64,000 bases of DNA from Brumimicrobium sp. (GCA_023957385.1 JAMLGZ010000001.1:1474923-1538922), one strand, 5' to 3'; positions 45,457 through 55,044 are shown, counted from the first letter of the stretch. Made by a program: numbers and translations. The notes: generated by a model not told the origin, from the sequence alone.

Positions 45457-46644
45457 ATGAGACGATTTGTTTATATCATTTATGCATTATTTAGTTTATT
45501 GCTCTTTTCTTGTCACGTTGATGAGCCACAAAATAATCCGGCTATAATTGGACATAAAGGTTGCGGTCCAATCGATGAAAATGGGAATATTAATCTTTAC
45601 GCAAATTCTTGGGAAGCATTAAAAGAAGCTATTACTTTATTAGATGGTACAGAAATGGATATCCAGATGAGTGCTGACTCTACACTTTGGATTTTCCATA
45701 ATCATGAAATAATGGATTGTAATGATTCTCTTATTAATTTTTCTACTTGTACAGATGCTCAAATAACATTGTTTAATAAATGTTCCTATAATAATAAAAT
45801 TATACGTTTTGAAGAATTTATTAAAAAATCAACTATAGAAGATTGGAGAGGTAAAACGCTTTGTTTAGACTTAAAGGTTTTAAATAATTATGGAACACAA
45901 AGTTTATTTGAGCGACAGGAAGATAAGGTGCTTTACGTGAGAGACTTAATTTATAATTATACAAAGAATAATCAATTTTTGGTTTATTGTGAAGTGTTTA
46001 ATGAGGAGCAATATTTAATTTTTAATGAAGTATTTAAAGATAAAACTATACTAGCTCTTTATAAAGTTGATTCTAAAGAGTTATTATCCTGGGAAAATAA
46101 AAACTTTAAATTATCAGTTCTTATTCATCATTTAGATTTAGATAATGAAAATAACTTAAAAATCGATGATATATGGGGTGTTTATAAACCAGATGAGTTT
46201 TATAGATCTTTAAAATTCTCTCCAGATTTTATTCAAGGAGATAACGTTCCAATGTTATCATTCATAAAATCTATTCAACGAGGAATAAAACCTTTAACTA
46301 TAGATGAAAGGAAATTTCATTTCTCTGGAGAAGATGAATTTTACTCAATAGAAAACAGTAAAGTAAGACAGCTAGATAAACCATTTATGTATCAGTTTGA
46401 AATAGATCCTGTACAATTTGAAAAAGGAACATTTTTAACTTTTACTGCATACGATATTAAAGATAGCACAGTTATATGGGAAGCCATAAAACTTGATGAG
46501 GTGTCTAATCCATCTATTTTTTTCTATCCAAAATTTCTTCATCATATAAATGTATCTAACTATAGTATAAGTATTTGGAATCAAAATAAAAATTTAATTA
46601 ATCATCGAATTAAGTTAAAAAAAATTGTTCTACCTGATGACTAG
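45457..46644 (+). CDS. Glycerophosphodiester phosphodiesterase-like lipoprotein
   Basis: 395 residues. Lipoprotein signal: LLLFSC with C19. The GDPD barrel follows: GHKG at 32-35, TEMDIQ with E66/D68, and H81 in FHNHE. The normal signature has HR in the first motif and HD in the last; here they are HK and HN, so one key Arg and one Asp are replaced. The C-terminal 130 residues (about 265-395) are not part of the barrel. It probably acts on phosphodiesters at the cell surface or in the periplasm, if it is catalytic at all. A terminator follows. Confidence 0.75.
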   Translation: MRRFVYIIYALFSLLLFSCHVDEPQNNPAIIGHKGCGPIDENGNINLYANSWEALKEAITLLDGTEMDIQMSADSTLWIFHNHEIMDCNDSLINFSTCTDAQITLFNKCSYNNKIIRFEEFIKKSTIEDWRGKTLCLDLKVLNNYGTQSLFERQEDKVLYVRDLIYNYTKNNQFLVYCEVFNEEQYLIFNEVFKDKTILALYKVDSKELLSWENKNFKLSVLIHHLDLDNENNLKIDDIWGVYKPDEFYRSLKFSPDFIQGDNVPMLSFIKSIQRGIKPLTIDERKFHFSGEDEFYSIENSKVRQLDKPFMYQFEIDPVQFEKGTFLTFTAYDIKDSTVIWEAIKLDEVSNPSIFFYPKFLHHINVSNYSISIWNQNKNLINHRIKLKKIVLPDD

Positions 46645-46668
46645 TGTAATTTCAAAAAAAAGTGCATA

Positions 46669-46694
46669 AACCTCATCAAAAGAGGTTTTTTTTG
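46669..46694 (+). terminator. Intrinsic terminator after the GDPD gene
   Basis: AACCTC (46669-46674) pairs with GAGGTT (46682-46687), 7-nt loop, followed by eight T. Confidence 0.8.
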
Positions 46695-46710
46695 GGCGAT
46701 TTTTATCAAA

Positions 46711-46735
46711 TGTTCGCCACTTTTGTTCGCCACTT
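46711..46735. repeat. 12-bp tandem direct repeat near tRNA-Phe
   Basis: TGTTCGCCACTT occurs at 46711-46722 and 46724-46735, between the GDPD terminator and the tRNA 3' end. Confidence 0.6.
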
Positions 46736-46740
46736 AAAGA

Positions 46741-46787
46741 AAAATCCGAATTAACTCGTTGATAATCAATCTGTTAATTCGGATTTT
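46741..46787 (-). terminator. Intrinsic terminator of tRNA-Phe
   Basis: A perfect 15-bp stem (46741-46755 with 46773-46787) around a 17-nt loop. On the minus strand it is followed by a T-rich tail. It lies directly past the 3' end of the tRNA. Confidence 0.85.
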
Positions 46788-46791
46788 GTTG

Positions 46792-46864
46792 TGGTGATGG
46801 ACGGAATCGAACCGCCGACACAAGGATTTTCAGTCCTTTGCTCTACCAACTGAGCTACATCACC
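46792..46864 (-). tRNA. tRNA-Phe (GAA anticodon)
   Basis: On the minus strand: acceptor GGTGATG pairs with CATCACC; D arm GCTC AGTTGGTA GAGC; anticodon arm AAGGA CTGAAAA TCCTT with anticodon GAA; T arm GGCGG TTCGATT CCGTC (one G-T pair). The discriminator is A, as expected for Phe. CCA is not encoded. 73 nt. Confidence 0.95.
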
Positions 46865-46951
46865 AGCCTCGTTTTTCGAACGTGGGGGCAAATATAACAA
46901 CTTATTTTATTTTCAAACAATCTAAAGCATTAATTTTTTAAAATCTTCTTT

Positions 46952-46959
46952 TAACTTTG
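46952..46959 (+). promoter_or_regulatory. -7 element close to the coaX start codon
   Basis: TAACTTTG, a perfect TAnnTTTG match, ends 7 nt before the coaX ATG at 46967 and is followed by CAC, as at 10772 and 19628. A very short or absent leader is implied. Confidence 0.5.
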
Positions 46960-46966
46960 CACGCCT

Positions 46967-47698
46967 ATGTCTAAGACATTAAAATATCGCATAATAGATG
47001 CTGGGAATACCTTCTTGAAAATAGTTGATTTTCAAGAAGATGTTATTTTTAATCAAATGATACTTTCTTGGAGTGATCATAAGATGATTCAATATATATT
47101 GCAAGAAAGAGATTCTGATTATTGCATTCTTTCTTCCGTTGTAGATGCACAAAGCAAGCAAAATATTATAGCATTAGCACAACCAACGATTGTATTAGAT
47201 TATAAAACAGCTCTCCCCATTTCATTGCAAGAATATGAAACTCCTGACACATTAGGAGCAGATAGAATTGCAAATGCTGTAGCAGCTTCTAAAATCACTA
47301 CTACTGAAGCGGCTTTAGTGATTGATATTGGAACATGTATTAAATTTGATTTAGTAGATAAGAATAAGTATTTGGGAGGCTCTATCTCGCCAGGCTATGC
47401 CATGCGATTAAATGCGATGCACCATTTTACAGGAGCCCTTCCTCAGTTGGAATTAGAAAATCATGCCCCTCTTATTGGTAAATCTACGAAAGAATCAATG
47501 CTTTCGGGAGTTATTAATGGAATTCAGGCTGAAATAGAAGGATTAATTACAAAATATCAAAAAAAATATGCTTCATTAACAATTTTTTTGACAGGTGGGG
47601 ACTATAAAAGGTTTGAAATCGAATTAAAAAATAGCATATTTGCCGTTGAAAATTTAACCGTTACAGGTTTATTCTTAATTTTGAAGCATAATGTTTAA
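46967..47698 (+). CDS. coaX: Type III pantothenate kinase
   Basis: 243 residues, usual length. Key motifs are DAGNTFLKI (ATP site), ETPDTLGADRIANAVAA (substrate loop with the catalytic Asp), DIGTCIKFDLVD and GGSISPGYAMRLNAMH. It phosphorylates pantothenate in the first step of CoA synthesis. It overlaps the next gene by 8 nt, so the following outer-membrane protein is co-translated. Confidence 0.94.
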   Translation: MSKTLKYRIIDAGNTFLKIVDFQEDVIFNQMILSWSDHKMIQYILQERDSDYCILSSVVDAQSKQNIIALAQPTIVLDYKTALPISLQEYETPDTLGADRIANAVAASKITTTEAALVIDIGTCIKFDLVDKNKYLGGSISPGYAMRLNAMHHFTGALPQLELENHAPLIGKSTKESMLSGVINGIQAEIEGLITKYQKKYASLTIFLTGGDYKRFEIELKNSIFAVENLTVTGLFLILKHNV

Positions 47699-49046
47699 AT
47701 ATACTTTAGTAATAATTGCAACCATTTTCACTGGAATAGTAGTGGGACAGATGAATACAAGTTCCCCTTATTCATCATGGGGAATTGGAGATGTGGGGTT
47801 TTATGGTGATGCGTATGCTAATAGTTTAGGTGGTGCTTCAGTGGCATTGACGGACTCAAGTGAGGCTAATTTCTTTAATCCATCAACCTATTCTTTATTA
47901 GCCAAACAATTACCTTTATTCTCGTTTGGACTTAATCATTACGAAAAATCTTTCTCTGATAACAATGGACTTGCATCTGAAGGAAGGTTTACGAATATCA
48001 CTCACCTCGGATTAGCTATTCCTTTTGCAAATCGTTTTGGGTTAGGTTTTGGATTAAAACCATATAGTCGAATGGGGTATGAAATCGGAGGTGGAAATAT
48101 ACCAGATGGAGATAGTATCCATTATCGATATTCAGGAAAAGGTGGAATTCAAGAAATCTTTATAGGCTTTGCAGGGAATATCTTAGATAATAGAAATCAT
48201 TCATTATCTCTCGGTATAAATGGTATTTACTACTTTGGGAAAATAAATAATCAACGTAGAGCTTACCAGAATACAAGTAATGGCGAAAAAGGAGGTTTAG
48301 ACGATCGAAAATTAATTGCCAAAGATTTTGGAATGGAAATAGGTTTAAATTATGAGTATAAAATATCAGATAAACATAGTCTAAGACTAGGAGCTGTTTT
48401 CCGACCTGAAAGAAAAATGAAATTTGAGAAGGAAGATACGCGTATATTTTATTCAAACTTCACCAATATAGGAACTTATGATACCATTCTAAATAATCCT
48501 ACAATTACTGGAAGAATTCATATTCCAGCTATGACTAAAATTGGTATTGCCTATAGATACACTCCTCAAGATGATTCAGTACGTTCTAGAACTAAATTGT
48601 CATCTTATTTATTTACTTTTGAATACGATATGATGAATTGGAGTGCATACCAAGAGAATTTCAATGGCACTGGAGAAATAAATCGTTACGTAAACTCTAG
48701 TTCCTATCGCTTTGGATTTGAATTTGTTCCACATAGATTATCAGCCGCCAGATCTTCTTATATCAAATATTTTGATAAAATTAAATATAGAATTGGTGGA
48801 TATTGGATTGATTCACCTTATGCAGTTGGAGGTACACAATTACAAGATAGAGGTGTAACACTTGGGTTTGGATTTCCTTTAATATTGAATAGAGCAGTTT
48901 CAACTATTAGTTTCTCAGCTAATTATGGAGTTATGGGTTCTTCTAAAATAGCAAATAGCATAAAAGAAAATTATTATGGATTCAATATCGGCATAAATAT
49001 TGCTCCAGGGTACGACAGATGGTTTAAAAAATATAAATACGATTAA
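47691..49046 (+). CDS. Outer membrane beta-barrel protein (FadL/OmpP1-like)
   Basis: 451 residues. Signal peptide (1-19, YTLVIIATIFTGIVVGQ). The N-terminus SSWGIGDVGFYGDAYANSLGGASVAL followed by FFNPSTYSLL resembles the plug-like start of FadL/PorV-type barrels; the rest is a run of alternating beta-strands (LGLAIPFANRFGLGFGLKPYSRMGYEI). Function is not certain: transport of hydrophobic compounds or a T9SS-like accessory role are both possible. The coaX, barrel, TPR, lptC order is recurrent in Flavobacteriia as far as I recall. Confidence 0.75.
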   Translation: MFKYTLVIIATIFTGIVVGQMNTSSPYSSWGIGDVGFYGDAYANSLGGASVALTDSSEANFFNPSTYSLLAKQLPLFSFGLNHYEKSFSDNNGLASEGRFTNITHLGLAIPFANRFGLGFGLKPYSRMGYEIGGGNIPDGDSIHYRYSGKGGIQEIFIGFAGNILDNRNHSLSLGINGIYYFGKINNQRRAYQNTSNGEKGGLDDRKLIAKDFGMEIGLNYEYKISDKHSLRLGAVFRPERKMKFEKEDTRIFYSNFTNIGTYDTILNNPTITGRIHIPAMTKIGIAYRYTPQDDSVRSRTKLSSYLFTFEYDMMNWSAYQENFNGTGEINRYVNSSSYRFGFEFVPHRLSAARSSYIKYFDKIKYRIGGYWIDSPYAVGGTQLQDRGVTLGFGFPLILNRAVSTISFSANYGVMGSSKIANSIKENYYGFNIGINIAPGYDRWFKKYKYD

Positions 49047-49056
49047 TTTTACTACA

Positions 49057-50325
49057 ATGAGAATGCAAAATTTAATATGGACAGCGATTTTTACTCTTAG
49101 TTTAGGGTTCTTCACTTATGCACAAGATGATAATGCAGATGAATGTACACGTTACAAAGCTATTGCTGGTTATGCCTATAAAGCAAAAGAATATGAAAAA
49201 GTAACTCGTTCTTATATACGTGCTTTAAAAGAGTGTGATGGATTAGAAATGGTCTTTTTTGACCCATTTATCTATTCTGTTGGTCAATCTATGAGAAATG
49301 CTACAGATGAGGCTATAAAAAGTGCCTATTTGGATACTTTAATCTATGTTTATGAAGTTGGACAAAAACAACATGGTATTCAAGATAGATGGCAAGTTCA
49401 ATTGGGTTATAGCTATTTAACACAAGGAAAGCCAGGTAATATGAAGAAAGCAGATGAGGCTTTTAATAAAGGTGTTCATTTTGAGAAAGAAAAGGTAAAC
49501 AAAGGATATTTACAGTTATACTATCAAAATTTATTCAATCTTTGGGTACAGGAACAAGATGCAAAAGTGAAAGCTGATTACAAAGCAAGATTGATTGCAG
49601 ACTTCTTTATTCTATCTGATTATGGTAACAAAGGAAATATGGGCGCTGATTTAAATGACTTTTTAGCAGCTTACCTTGATAAAGCAGTTACAGATTGTGC
49701 TTCTATCCTTCCAGATATTAATAACTTCATGAAGAACTTACCAGCTGATAAAGAAGCTAAAAAAGCAACAGTTAAAAATTTCATGAGTTTATTAGAAGAT
49801 AAAAAATGTACTGATAGTAAAGAATATGTTATGTTAGTAGATACAATTATCGCTATAGATCCTTCTGTAGATGCAGTAATTGCAAAAGGTAAAATGTTAG
49901 CTAGTCAAAAGAAAATGTCTGATGCAGTTGCAACTTTCAGAAAAGCATTAGGAATGGCTGAAAATGCTGAGCAAAAGAGTGATATTGAGTATGAAATAGC
50001 TAAAGCATATTATAATGCAGGAAGTTATAGATCTGCTCACGATGCTGGAATTGCTGTGACTGGAAAAAATTCTGCAAAAGGGTATGAGATTTCTGCTAGA
50101 AGCGTGAATGCTTTAATGAATGAATGTGGAGTTTCTACCTTTGAAAGAAAAGCAAATAATTATTATGCTGTTGAATTAGCTGAAAAATCTGGAAATGGTT
50201 CTTTAATCAGCTCTTTAAAAGCACAATGCCCTTCTTCTAATGATATTTTCAATGAAGATAAATCTGTAGGAGATCAGGTAACATTAAGTTGCTGGGGTAA
50301 AAGTTATACAATTGTAAAATATTAA
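49057..50325 (+). CDS. Secreted TPR-repeat protein
   Basis: 422 residues from the ATG at 49057 (MRMQNLIWTAIFTLSLGFFTYAQ is the signal peptide); an in-frame start at 49000 lies inside the upstream gene. TPR-like helices occur at about 30-110, 120-180 and 290-380 (AVATFRKALGMAENAEQKSDIEYEIAKAYYNAG in outline). Two or three scattered Cys pairs. No enzyme motifs. It lies 10 nt after the barrel gene and ends directly before lptC, so it is part of the same operon. It may be a scaffold for the outer-membrane partner. Confidence 0.8.
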   Translation: MRMQNLIWTAIFTLSLGFFTYAQDDNADECTRYKAIAGYAYKAKEYEKVTRSYIRALKECDGLEMVFFDPFIYSVGQSMRNATDEAIKSAYLDTLIYVYEVGQKQHGIQDRWQVQLGYSYLTQGKPGNMKKADEAFNKGVHFEKEKVNKGYLQLYYQNLFNLWVQEQDAKVKADYKARLIADFFILSDYGNKGNMGADLNDFLAAYLDKAVTDCASILPDINNFMKNLPADKEAKKATVKNFMSLLEDKKCTDSKEYVMLVDTIIAIDPSVDAVIAKGKMLASQKKMSDAVATFRKALGMAENAEQKSDIEYEIAKAYYNAGSYRSAHDAGIAVTGKNSAKGYEISARSVNALMNECGVSTFERKANNYYAVELAEKSGNGSLISSLKAQCPSSNDIFNEDKSVGDQVTLSCWGKSYTIVKY

Positions 50326-50886
50326 TTGTCTAAACAATTAAAATATAATTCATTCCTATTTCCTGCTATCGTTTTGATAGCAGGAATATTTTTTTCTTGC
50401 TCCAATGATTTAGATCAAGTTAAGAAAATCACCACACATCCTGATAACCCCGATGAAACAAGTGAGATGCTCCATATTATCTATACCGATTCTGGTTTAG
50501 CTAAAGTTGAAATTTTTGCTCGTATTGCCGAAACTTATACTCATCCTAAATCTATAACTAAGTTTAAAGATGGATTGAAAGTACATTTTTTTGATAATCA
50601 GGGTAAAATAGAATCTATACTCACCTCTAAATATGGTCAAATTGATGATGAGTCGGGAATAATCATGGTTAGAGATAGTGTAAAACTAGTAAATATTGAA
50701 GACCAACGGACAATGGAAACCGAAGTGCTTTATTGGAAAAAAGGAGGTGATTCTATTTATACCAATAAAGCAGTTGTGATAACAACAAAAGATATGATTT
50801 TGAGTGGAGTAGGAGCATGGACAACTCCCTCTTTTGATACGGCTCAATTCTTTAAACCAACTGCTAAAATATTTTTAAAAGAATAA
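50326..50886 (+). CDS. lptC: LPS export protein LptC
   Basis: 186 residues starting with TTG directly after the stop of the upstream gene. A hydrophobic segment (about 8-24) ends in IFFSC, a lipobox with C25, so it may be a lipoprotein or keep a helix anchor. The periplasmic domain has DSGLAKVEIFA, KVHFFDNQGKIESILTSKYGQID and YTNKAVVITTKDMILSGVGAW in outline, as in LptC of Bacteroidota. It passes lipopolysaccharide from LptBFG to LptA. The other Lpt genes are not in the window. Confidence 0.85.
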   Translation: MSKQLKYNSFLFPAIVLIAGIFFSCSNDLDQVKKITTHPDNPDETSEMLHIIYTDSGLAKVEIFARIAETYTHPKSITKFKDGLKVHFFDNQGKIESILTSKYGQIDDESGIIMVRDSVKLVNIEDQRTMETEVLYWKKGGDSIYTNKAVVITTKDMILSGVGAWTTPSFDTAQFFKPTAKIFLKE

Positions 50887-50888
50887 CA

Positions 50889-51101
50889 ATGAAAACATAT
50901 ACACGCATTATGCAATTATTTTGGTTAACAATGGGAATATTTATTGCCATTATTGTTACTTACAAGGGATTTACTGATGGATTTAGAAGGTGGTATCCCT
51001 ATTATGTTTTCAGTGCTTTAGCATTATTCCTTTATTTTATACGTAGTATAATGTTAAAAAGAATGAATAAAATTCAAGAGGAGAATACTAAGAATTCATA
51101 G
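50889..51101 (+). CDS. Small two-helix membrane protein
   Basis: 70 residues, 2 nt after lptC. Two hydrophobic segments (about 8-26 and 38-52, separated by FTDGFRRWYPYY) and a charged end (KRMNKIQEENTKNS). No family recognised. The tight spacing to lptC suggests a small partner of LPS export or just an accessory gene of the same operon. Confidence 0.7.
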   Translation: MKTYTRIMQLFWLTMGIFIAIIVTYKGFTDGFRRWYPYYVFSALALFLYFIRSIMLKRMNKIQEENTKNS

Positions 51102-51135
51102 TTTTTAGCTCTCTCATTCTCATTTTAACCATACT

Positions 51136-51165
51136 ATTGTATTTACTTAATTTTAATTACCTTTG
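51136..51165 (+). promoter_or_regulatory. Promoter of the DUF5686 gene
   Basis: ATTG at 51136-51139 and TACCTTTG at 51158-51165 with an 18-nt spacer, the same geometry as the rpsP promoter. The start codon lies 39 nt downstream. Confidence 0.6.
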
Positions 51166-51204
51166 GTTTTCTTTAAGATTATATACCAAAAGAATTCCTA
51201 ATTG

Positions 51205-53694
51205 ATGAGTAAATTCTTACTTCGATATTGCTCCATCTTTCTGTTACTCTTACCCTCCTTTGTGTGGTCGCAATACGAAGTGAAAGGAAGAATTACAGAT
51301 GAAAGTAATATTGGGATTCCTTATGCTGAAGTTTTTGTAAAAAATAAACCAGAATTAAGAACGCGTTCTGATATAAATGGGAATTATTTGATGCGTCTCG
51401 AAGTAGGTGAATATTATTTGGTGTTTTCGGCTGTAGGATTTGAAGATAGAGAATATTATTTAGGTGTTAAAGAAAAACAAACCCTACTTGATATGCAACT
51501 CTTTTCCTCCAAAGTAGAAGAGTTTGAAAGCGTTGATTATAGAACGAAAAGGAGGAATGTAGGTAGAGATATTGTTTTGAGAACGGTTAAAATTAAAGAT
51601 GAAATAGATTTTAATAAATATGCTTATTCTACCCAAGTTTATATTCGTGCAACTAAAGAAAAAAAAGTTGAAGGAACCAAGAAACAAGAGAAAGAAAAAA
51701 TAGAAAATGCTCATTTTGATTCTGTGGAGGAGTTAAAACGTAAGAAATTGAGTCAATTGCAAGATATGGATATGGTAGAGGTAGAATTGACTCGAAATTA
51801 TGTGCCTCCAGCGAGTATTAAAGAAGTTCGTAATGCATATACAAAACGTGGGAATGACCAATATCTTTATTTTACTACAACTGCCGCTGCAAATTTTAAT
51901 TTCTTTCAAAATATATTGTACTTAAATGATTTAAGTAAAAATCCTATACAATCTCCTATATCTAATGCAGGAATACTTTCCTATAAATATCAATTGGTAG
52001 AAAAGATAGAACGTAAGGATCAGCCGTCATTAAATAAGATTAAAATTACACCTAGAAATGTTGCTACTTCCACACTGGATGGATATATATGGATAGCTGA
52101 TAGTTCTTGGATGGTAGAAAAATTAGAATTTACTATCTCAAAGGGAAACCTCTTTATTTATGATTATTTTACTATTCAACAAGAATTTAGAACTGTCGGG
52201 GATACCATGAGTGTGCTAACAGGACAAATTATGAAATATGGAGTTTCTTTTAACAAAGAGAAATATGATGGAATCACCAATGTGAGCTATACTAATTATA
52301 ACTTTTCTCCGAATTTTAAGGGAATTAAATTTGGAAATGAAGTGGCTGTAACAACCACTGATGCATACGATAAAGACACTTCGTATTGGTCTCAAAATAG
52401 ATTGATACCTCTTACATTAGAAGAACAAAAGTATATTAAACAAAGAGATAGTATCGAGAATATGTTTCTAAAACAAAACTATTTAGATTCAATTGACTCG
52501 GTATTCAATAAAGTAACATTTTGGAAAGTAGTTTGGTTTGGTATAGATCATAGAAATCGAGCAAAAAAAACACAATGGACAATTAGTTCTATTGCTGGTA
52601 CAATGCGCCCTTTGTATATAGCAGGACCACGTATTGGACCTGATTTTAGCTTTTATAAAAAATGGAATAACGAACGTTCTATTGATTATTTCATCCGAAC
52701 GGATGTTGGGGTACTCAATGGAGATGTAAAAGGATGGACAACCATTCAATATTTGTACGACCCCTTTAGACAATCTAATTTATGGATGAATGTTTCCCAT
52801 AACTATGACTTAATCCGTTCGTATGATGCACTTACACAAGTGTTTCTACGTGATAATTTTATTGTGAGTACTTCAGGTACTTTAGGACATACATTTGAAG
52901 CCTTTAATGGTTTTGTTGTTGAGACGGAGTTGACCTATATTTACCGGAGCCCATTGCCTGCTAACACAAAATTTATTCGTTGGTTTGATAAAGCTTTGAA
53001 TAATGTGGAACCACCCGTTTTTACTCCATTCAATTCATTTATTGGTAATTTGATGATACGCTATACGCCTTTCCAAAAGTATATGCGTGAACCTAAGCGT
53101 AAAGTTATTTTGGGTTCTAAATGGCCTACTATATATATGTCCTACGAAAAAGGAATACCCAAAATATTTGATAGTGATGTCAATCATGACTATATTCAAT
53201 TTGGTATGAGTCAAGCTTTTAATATTGGTACGTGGGGGACATCTCAATATCATATTACTACCGGTAAATTCTTAAATACAAAAAAACTCCATCCGGAAGA
53301 CTTTAAATTCTTCAGGAGAGGGGACCCTATCTTATTTTCTAATCCTTTATATTCATATCAAGATTTAGATTCTACCTTACCCACTATGAATTGGTATTTA
53401 GAAACGCACTATATACACCATTTTAATGGCGCTCTTATTAATAAGATCCCATTTATGAAGAAAACCCGCATTTCAACTGTTGCAGGTGGCGGTTTCTTAT
53501 GGGTACCCGAACATGATTGGATTCATTACGAGTTATATGTCGGGTTAGAGCGTATCTTTAAATTTGCCAAAAGAAGATTGAGAATAGGAGCTTATTGTGT
53601 ATTCTCTGAAGGGAATCATATATCTAAATTAAAAACTTCTTTTAAAATAAGTTTTGCCATTCTGGATGAGCGAAGTATGAAATTCACCTTCTAA
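51205..53694 (+). CDS. DUF5686 outer-membrane protein with carboxypeptidase-regulatory-like domain
   Basis: 829 residues from the ATG at 51205. Signal peptide (1-20), then a carboxypeptidase-regulatory-like beta-sandwich (about 22-100, VKGRITDESNIGIPYAEVFVKN and GFEDREYYL), which is often found on outer-membrane receptors. DUF5686 covers the rest: a middle periplasmic part and a C-terminal beta-barrel whose last residues KISFAILDERSMKFTF end in an aromatic, as for barrel insertion. No SusD partner and no TonB box seen, so it is not a classic SusC receptor. Function unknown. Confidence 0.82.
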   Translation: MSKFLLRYCSIFLLLLPSFVWSQYEVKGRITDESNIGIPYAEVFVKNKPELRTRSDINGNYLMRLEVGEYYLVFSAVGFEDREYYLGVKEKQTLLDMQLFSSKVEEFESVDYRTKRRNVGRDIVLRTVKIKDEIDFNKYAYSTQVYIRATKEKKVEGTKKQEKEKIENAHFDSVEELKRKKLSQLQDMDMVEVELTRNYVPPASIKEVRNAYTKRGNDQYLYFTTTAAANFNFFQNILYLNDLSKNPIQSPISNAGILSYKYQLVEKIERKDQPSLNKIKITPRNVATSTLDGYIWIADSSWMVEKLEFTISKGNLFIYDYFTIQQEFRTVGDTMSVLTGQIMKYGVSFNKEKYDGITNVSYTNYNFSPNFKGIKFGNEVAVTTTDAYDKDTSYWSQNRLIPLTLEEQKYIKQRDSIENMFLKQNYLDSIDSVFNKVTFWKVVWFGIDHRNRAKKTQWTISSIAGTMRPLYIAGPRIGPDFSFYKKWNNERSIDYFIRTDVGVLNGDVKGWTTIQYLYDPFRQSNLWMNVSHNYDLIRSYDALTQVFLRDNFIVSTSGTLGHTFEAFNGFVVETELTYIYRSPLPANTKFIRWFDKALNNVEPPVFTPFNSFIGNLMIRYTPFQKYMREPKRKVILGSKWPTIYMSYEKGIPKIFDSDVNHDYIQFGMSQAFNIGTWGTSQYHITTGKFLNTKKLHPEDFKFFRRGDPILFSNPLYSYQDLDSTLPTMNWYLETHYIHHFNGALINKIPFMKKTRISTVAGGGFLWVPEHDWIHYELYVGLERIFKFAKRRLRIGAYCVFSEGNHISKLKTSFKISFAILDERSMKFTF

Positions 53695-53743
53695 TACTTT
53701 TGTTAAAAAACTGATTTTGTGGGTTTGTGCTATATTTTTTCAA

Positions 53744-53751
53744 TATATTTG
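53744..53751 (+). promoter_or_regulatory. Probable -7 element for the T9SS cargo gene
   Basis: TATATTTG, perfect TAnnTTTG match, 23 nt before the ATG at 53775. A TTTG at 53724-53727 gives a 16-nt spacer. Confidence 0.45.
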
Positions 53752-53774
53752 GAACACATTTTAAATTCTATTAT

Positions 53775-54989
53775 ATGAAAAAACACTTACTTATGTTCAC
53801 TGCACTTGCTATGGCATTTACAGTAAATGCACAAACAACTGCACAGGATGGAAATTGGTCTAGTTCTTCTACTTGGGTTGGAGGTATTCCACCAGTAACA
53901 ACAGGAACTGTTACCATCAACCATAAAGTAACTCTAGATCAGAATTACACACACGAATCAGGTGATTTTACGGTAAGTGCTACAGGCTCTATTACAGGAA
54001 ATAATAATACGCGTTCCTTCGCTATTAATACTACTCCTACAGGTAATGCTACACTTATAAATAAAGGGAAAATTGAAGTATCCAAAATAGCCTTCATGAA
54101 GGGGAGTGTTTTTGGAACAGATGGAACCATAAAGGCTGATAGTTTGTACACAAAAGCATATATCCAACTGAATAACGCTAACTCTTTTATTGAGACAACT
54201 GCTTTACTAATTGATCAAGGAGGGTCAATCGGGAATAATGGTGATGTCAAAGCTACTAGGTTCTTAATTCGTGGAACGTATGGAGGTACTGGTAAAACTA
54301 CATGTACTAATTTAATGAATGATGCTACAGGAAATACCACCAATAGTGGGACTATTTATACCGATAAATTCTTAAATCTTGGAACTTGGCAAAATGCGTA
54401 TAAATTAAATACAACGTACTTTCTAAATTGTAAATCGTTTGAAAATACGGCAAGTGGAAACATTTATGTAGATCATAATTGGGCCAACTCTGATTCTTTG
54501 GCATCTCCTGCAGTATTTCTAAATGATGGGTATGTTTTAGTTCAAGATAATTGGGCAAATACCAAAGAAGTAAAAGGAAATGGTAAGTTTTGTATAGGAT
54601 ATAATTCAACAAATACTGGACAAATGAATGGTACTTTTGATTTTTGTGATAATACCGGTGGGGGAGTTGACTATAATACAGGAACAATTGCATCAGGCAT
54701 TACTTATTGTCAGTTTCCTTGTGATGCAAGTATAGATAAATATGGAATGGTTGAAGAGATGAGTATATTCCCAAATCCAGTAACTTCTCATTTAACTTTA
54801 AGCACAAACTTTGATTTAGCTAATGCTCAAATAATTATTTATAGCGCTTATGGACAAGAAGTTATGAGACTATCACATATTGCTGGAATGAATGCGGAAT
54901 TAGATTGTACGCTTTTAAATAGTGGGATGTATTTCTTGGTTATTAAAAACAACCAACGATCTATGAATGCTAAATTTATAGTGGAATAA
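53775..54989 (+). CDS. Secreted protein with T9SS type A sorting domain
   Basis: 404 residues from the ATG at 53775 (MKKHLLMFTALAMAFTVNAQ is the signal peptide). The mature part starts with an outer-surface-type motif (DGNWSSSSTWVGGIPP), as in 'G8-like' or right-handed repeats seen in surface proteins, then Gly/Thr/Asn-rich repeats with TATGSITGNNNTRSF. The end is a T9SS type A domain (MSIFPNPVTSHLTL, then SGMYFLVIKNNQRSMNAKFIVE). Likely a surface or extracellular adhesin-type protein. A terminator follows. Confidence 0.83.
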   Translation: MKKHLLMFTALAMAFTVNAQTTAQDGNWSSSSTWVGGIPPVTTGTVTINHKVTLDQNYTHESGDFTVSATGSITGNNNTRSFAINTTPTGNATLINKGKIEVSKIAFMKGSVFGTDGTIKADSLYTKAYIQLNNANSFIETTALLIDQGGSIGNNGDVKATRFLIRGTYGGTGKTTCTNLMNDATGNTTNSGTIYTDKFLNLGTWQNAYKLNTTYFLNCKSFENTASGNIYVDHNWANSDSLASPAVFLNDGYVLVQDNWANTKEVKGNGKFCIGYNSTNTGQMNGTFDFCDNTGGGVDYNTGTIASGITYCQFPCDASIDKYGMVEEMSIFPNPVTSHLTLSTNFDLANAQIIIYSAYGQEVMRLSHIAGMNAELDCTLLNSGMYFLVIKNNQRSMNAKFIVE

Positions 54990-55044
54990 AATATAAATTG
55001 AAAGATGAAGTAATTATTCCAAAAGTTAATTTTATAGCGGAAGG

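Noticed and set aside
51205..53694. SusC-type TonB-dependent receptor
   Set aside because: It has a regulatory-like N-terminal domain and a barrel but no plug domain, no TonB box and no SusD neighbour, and it fits DUF5686.
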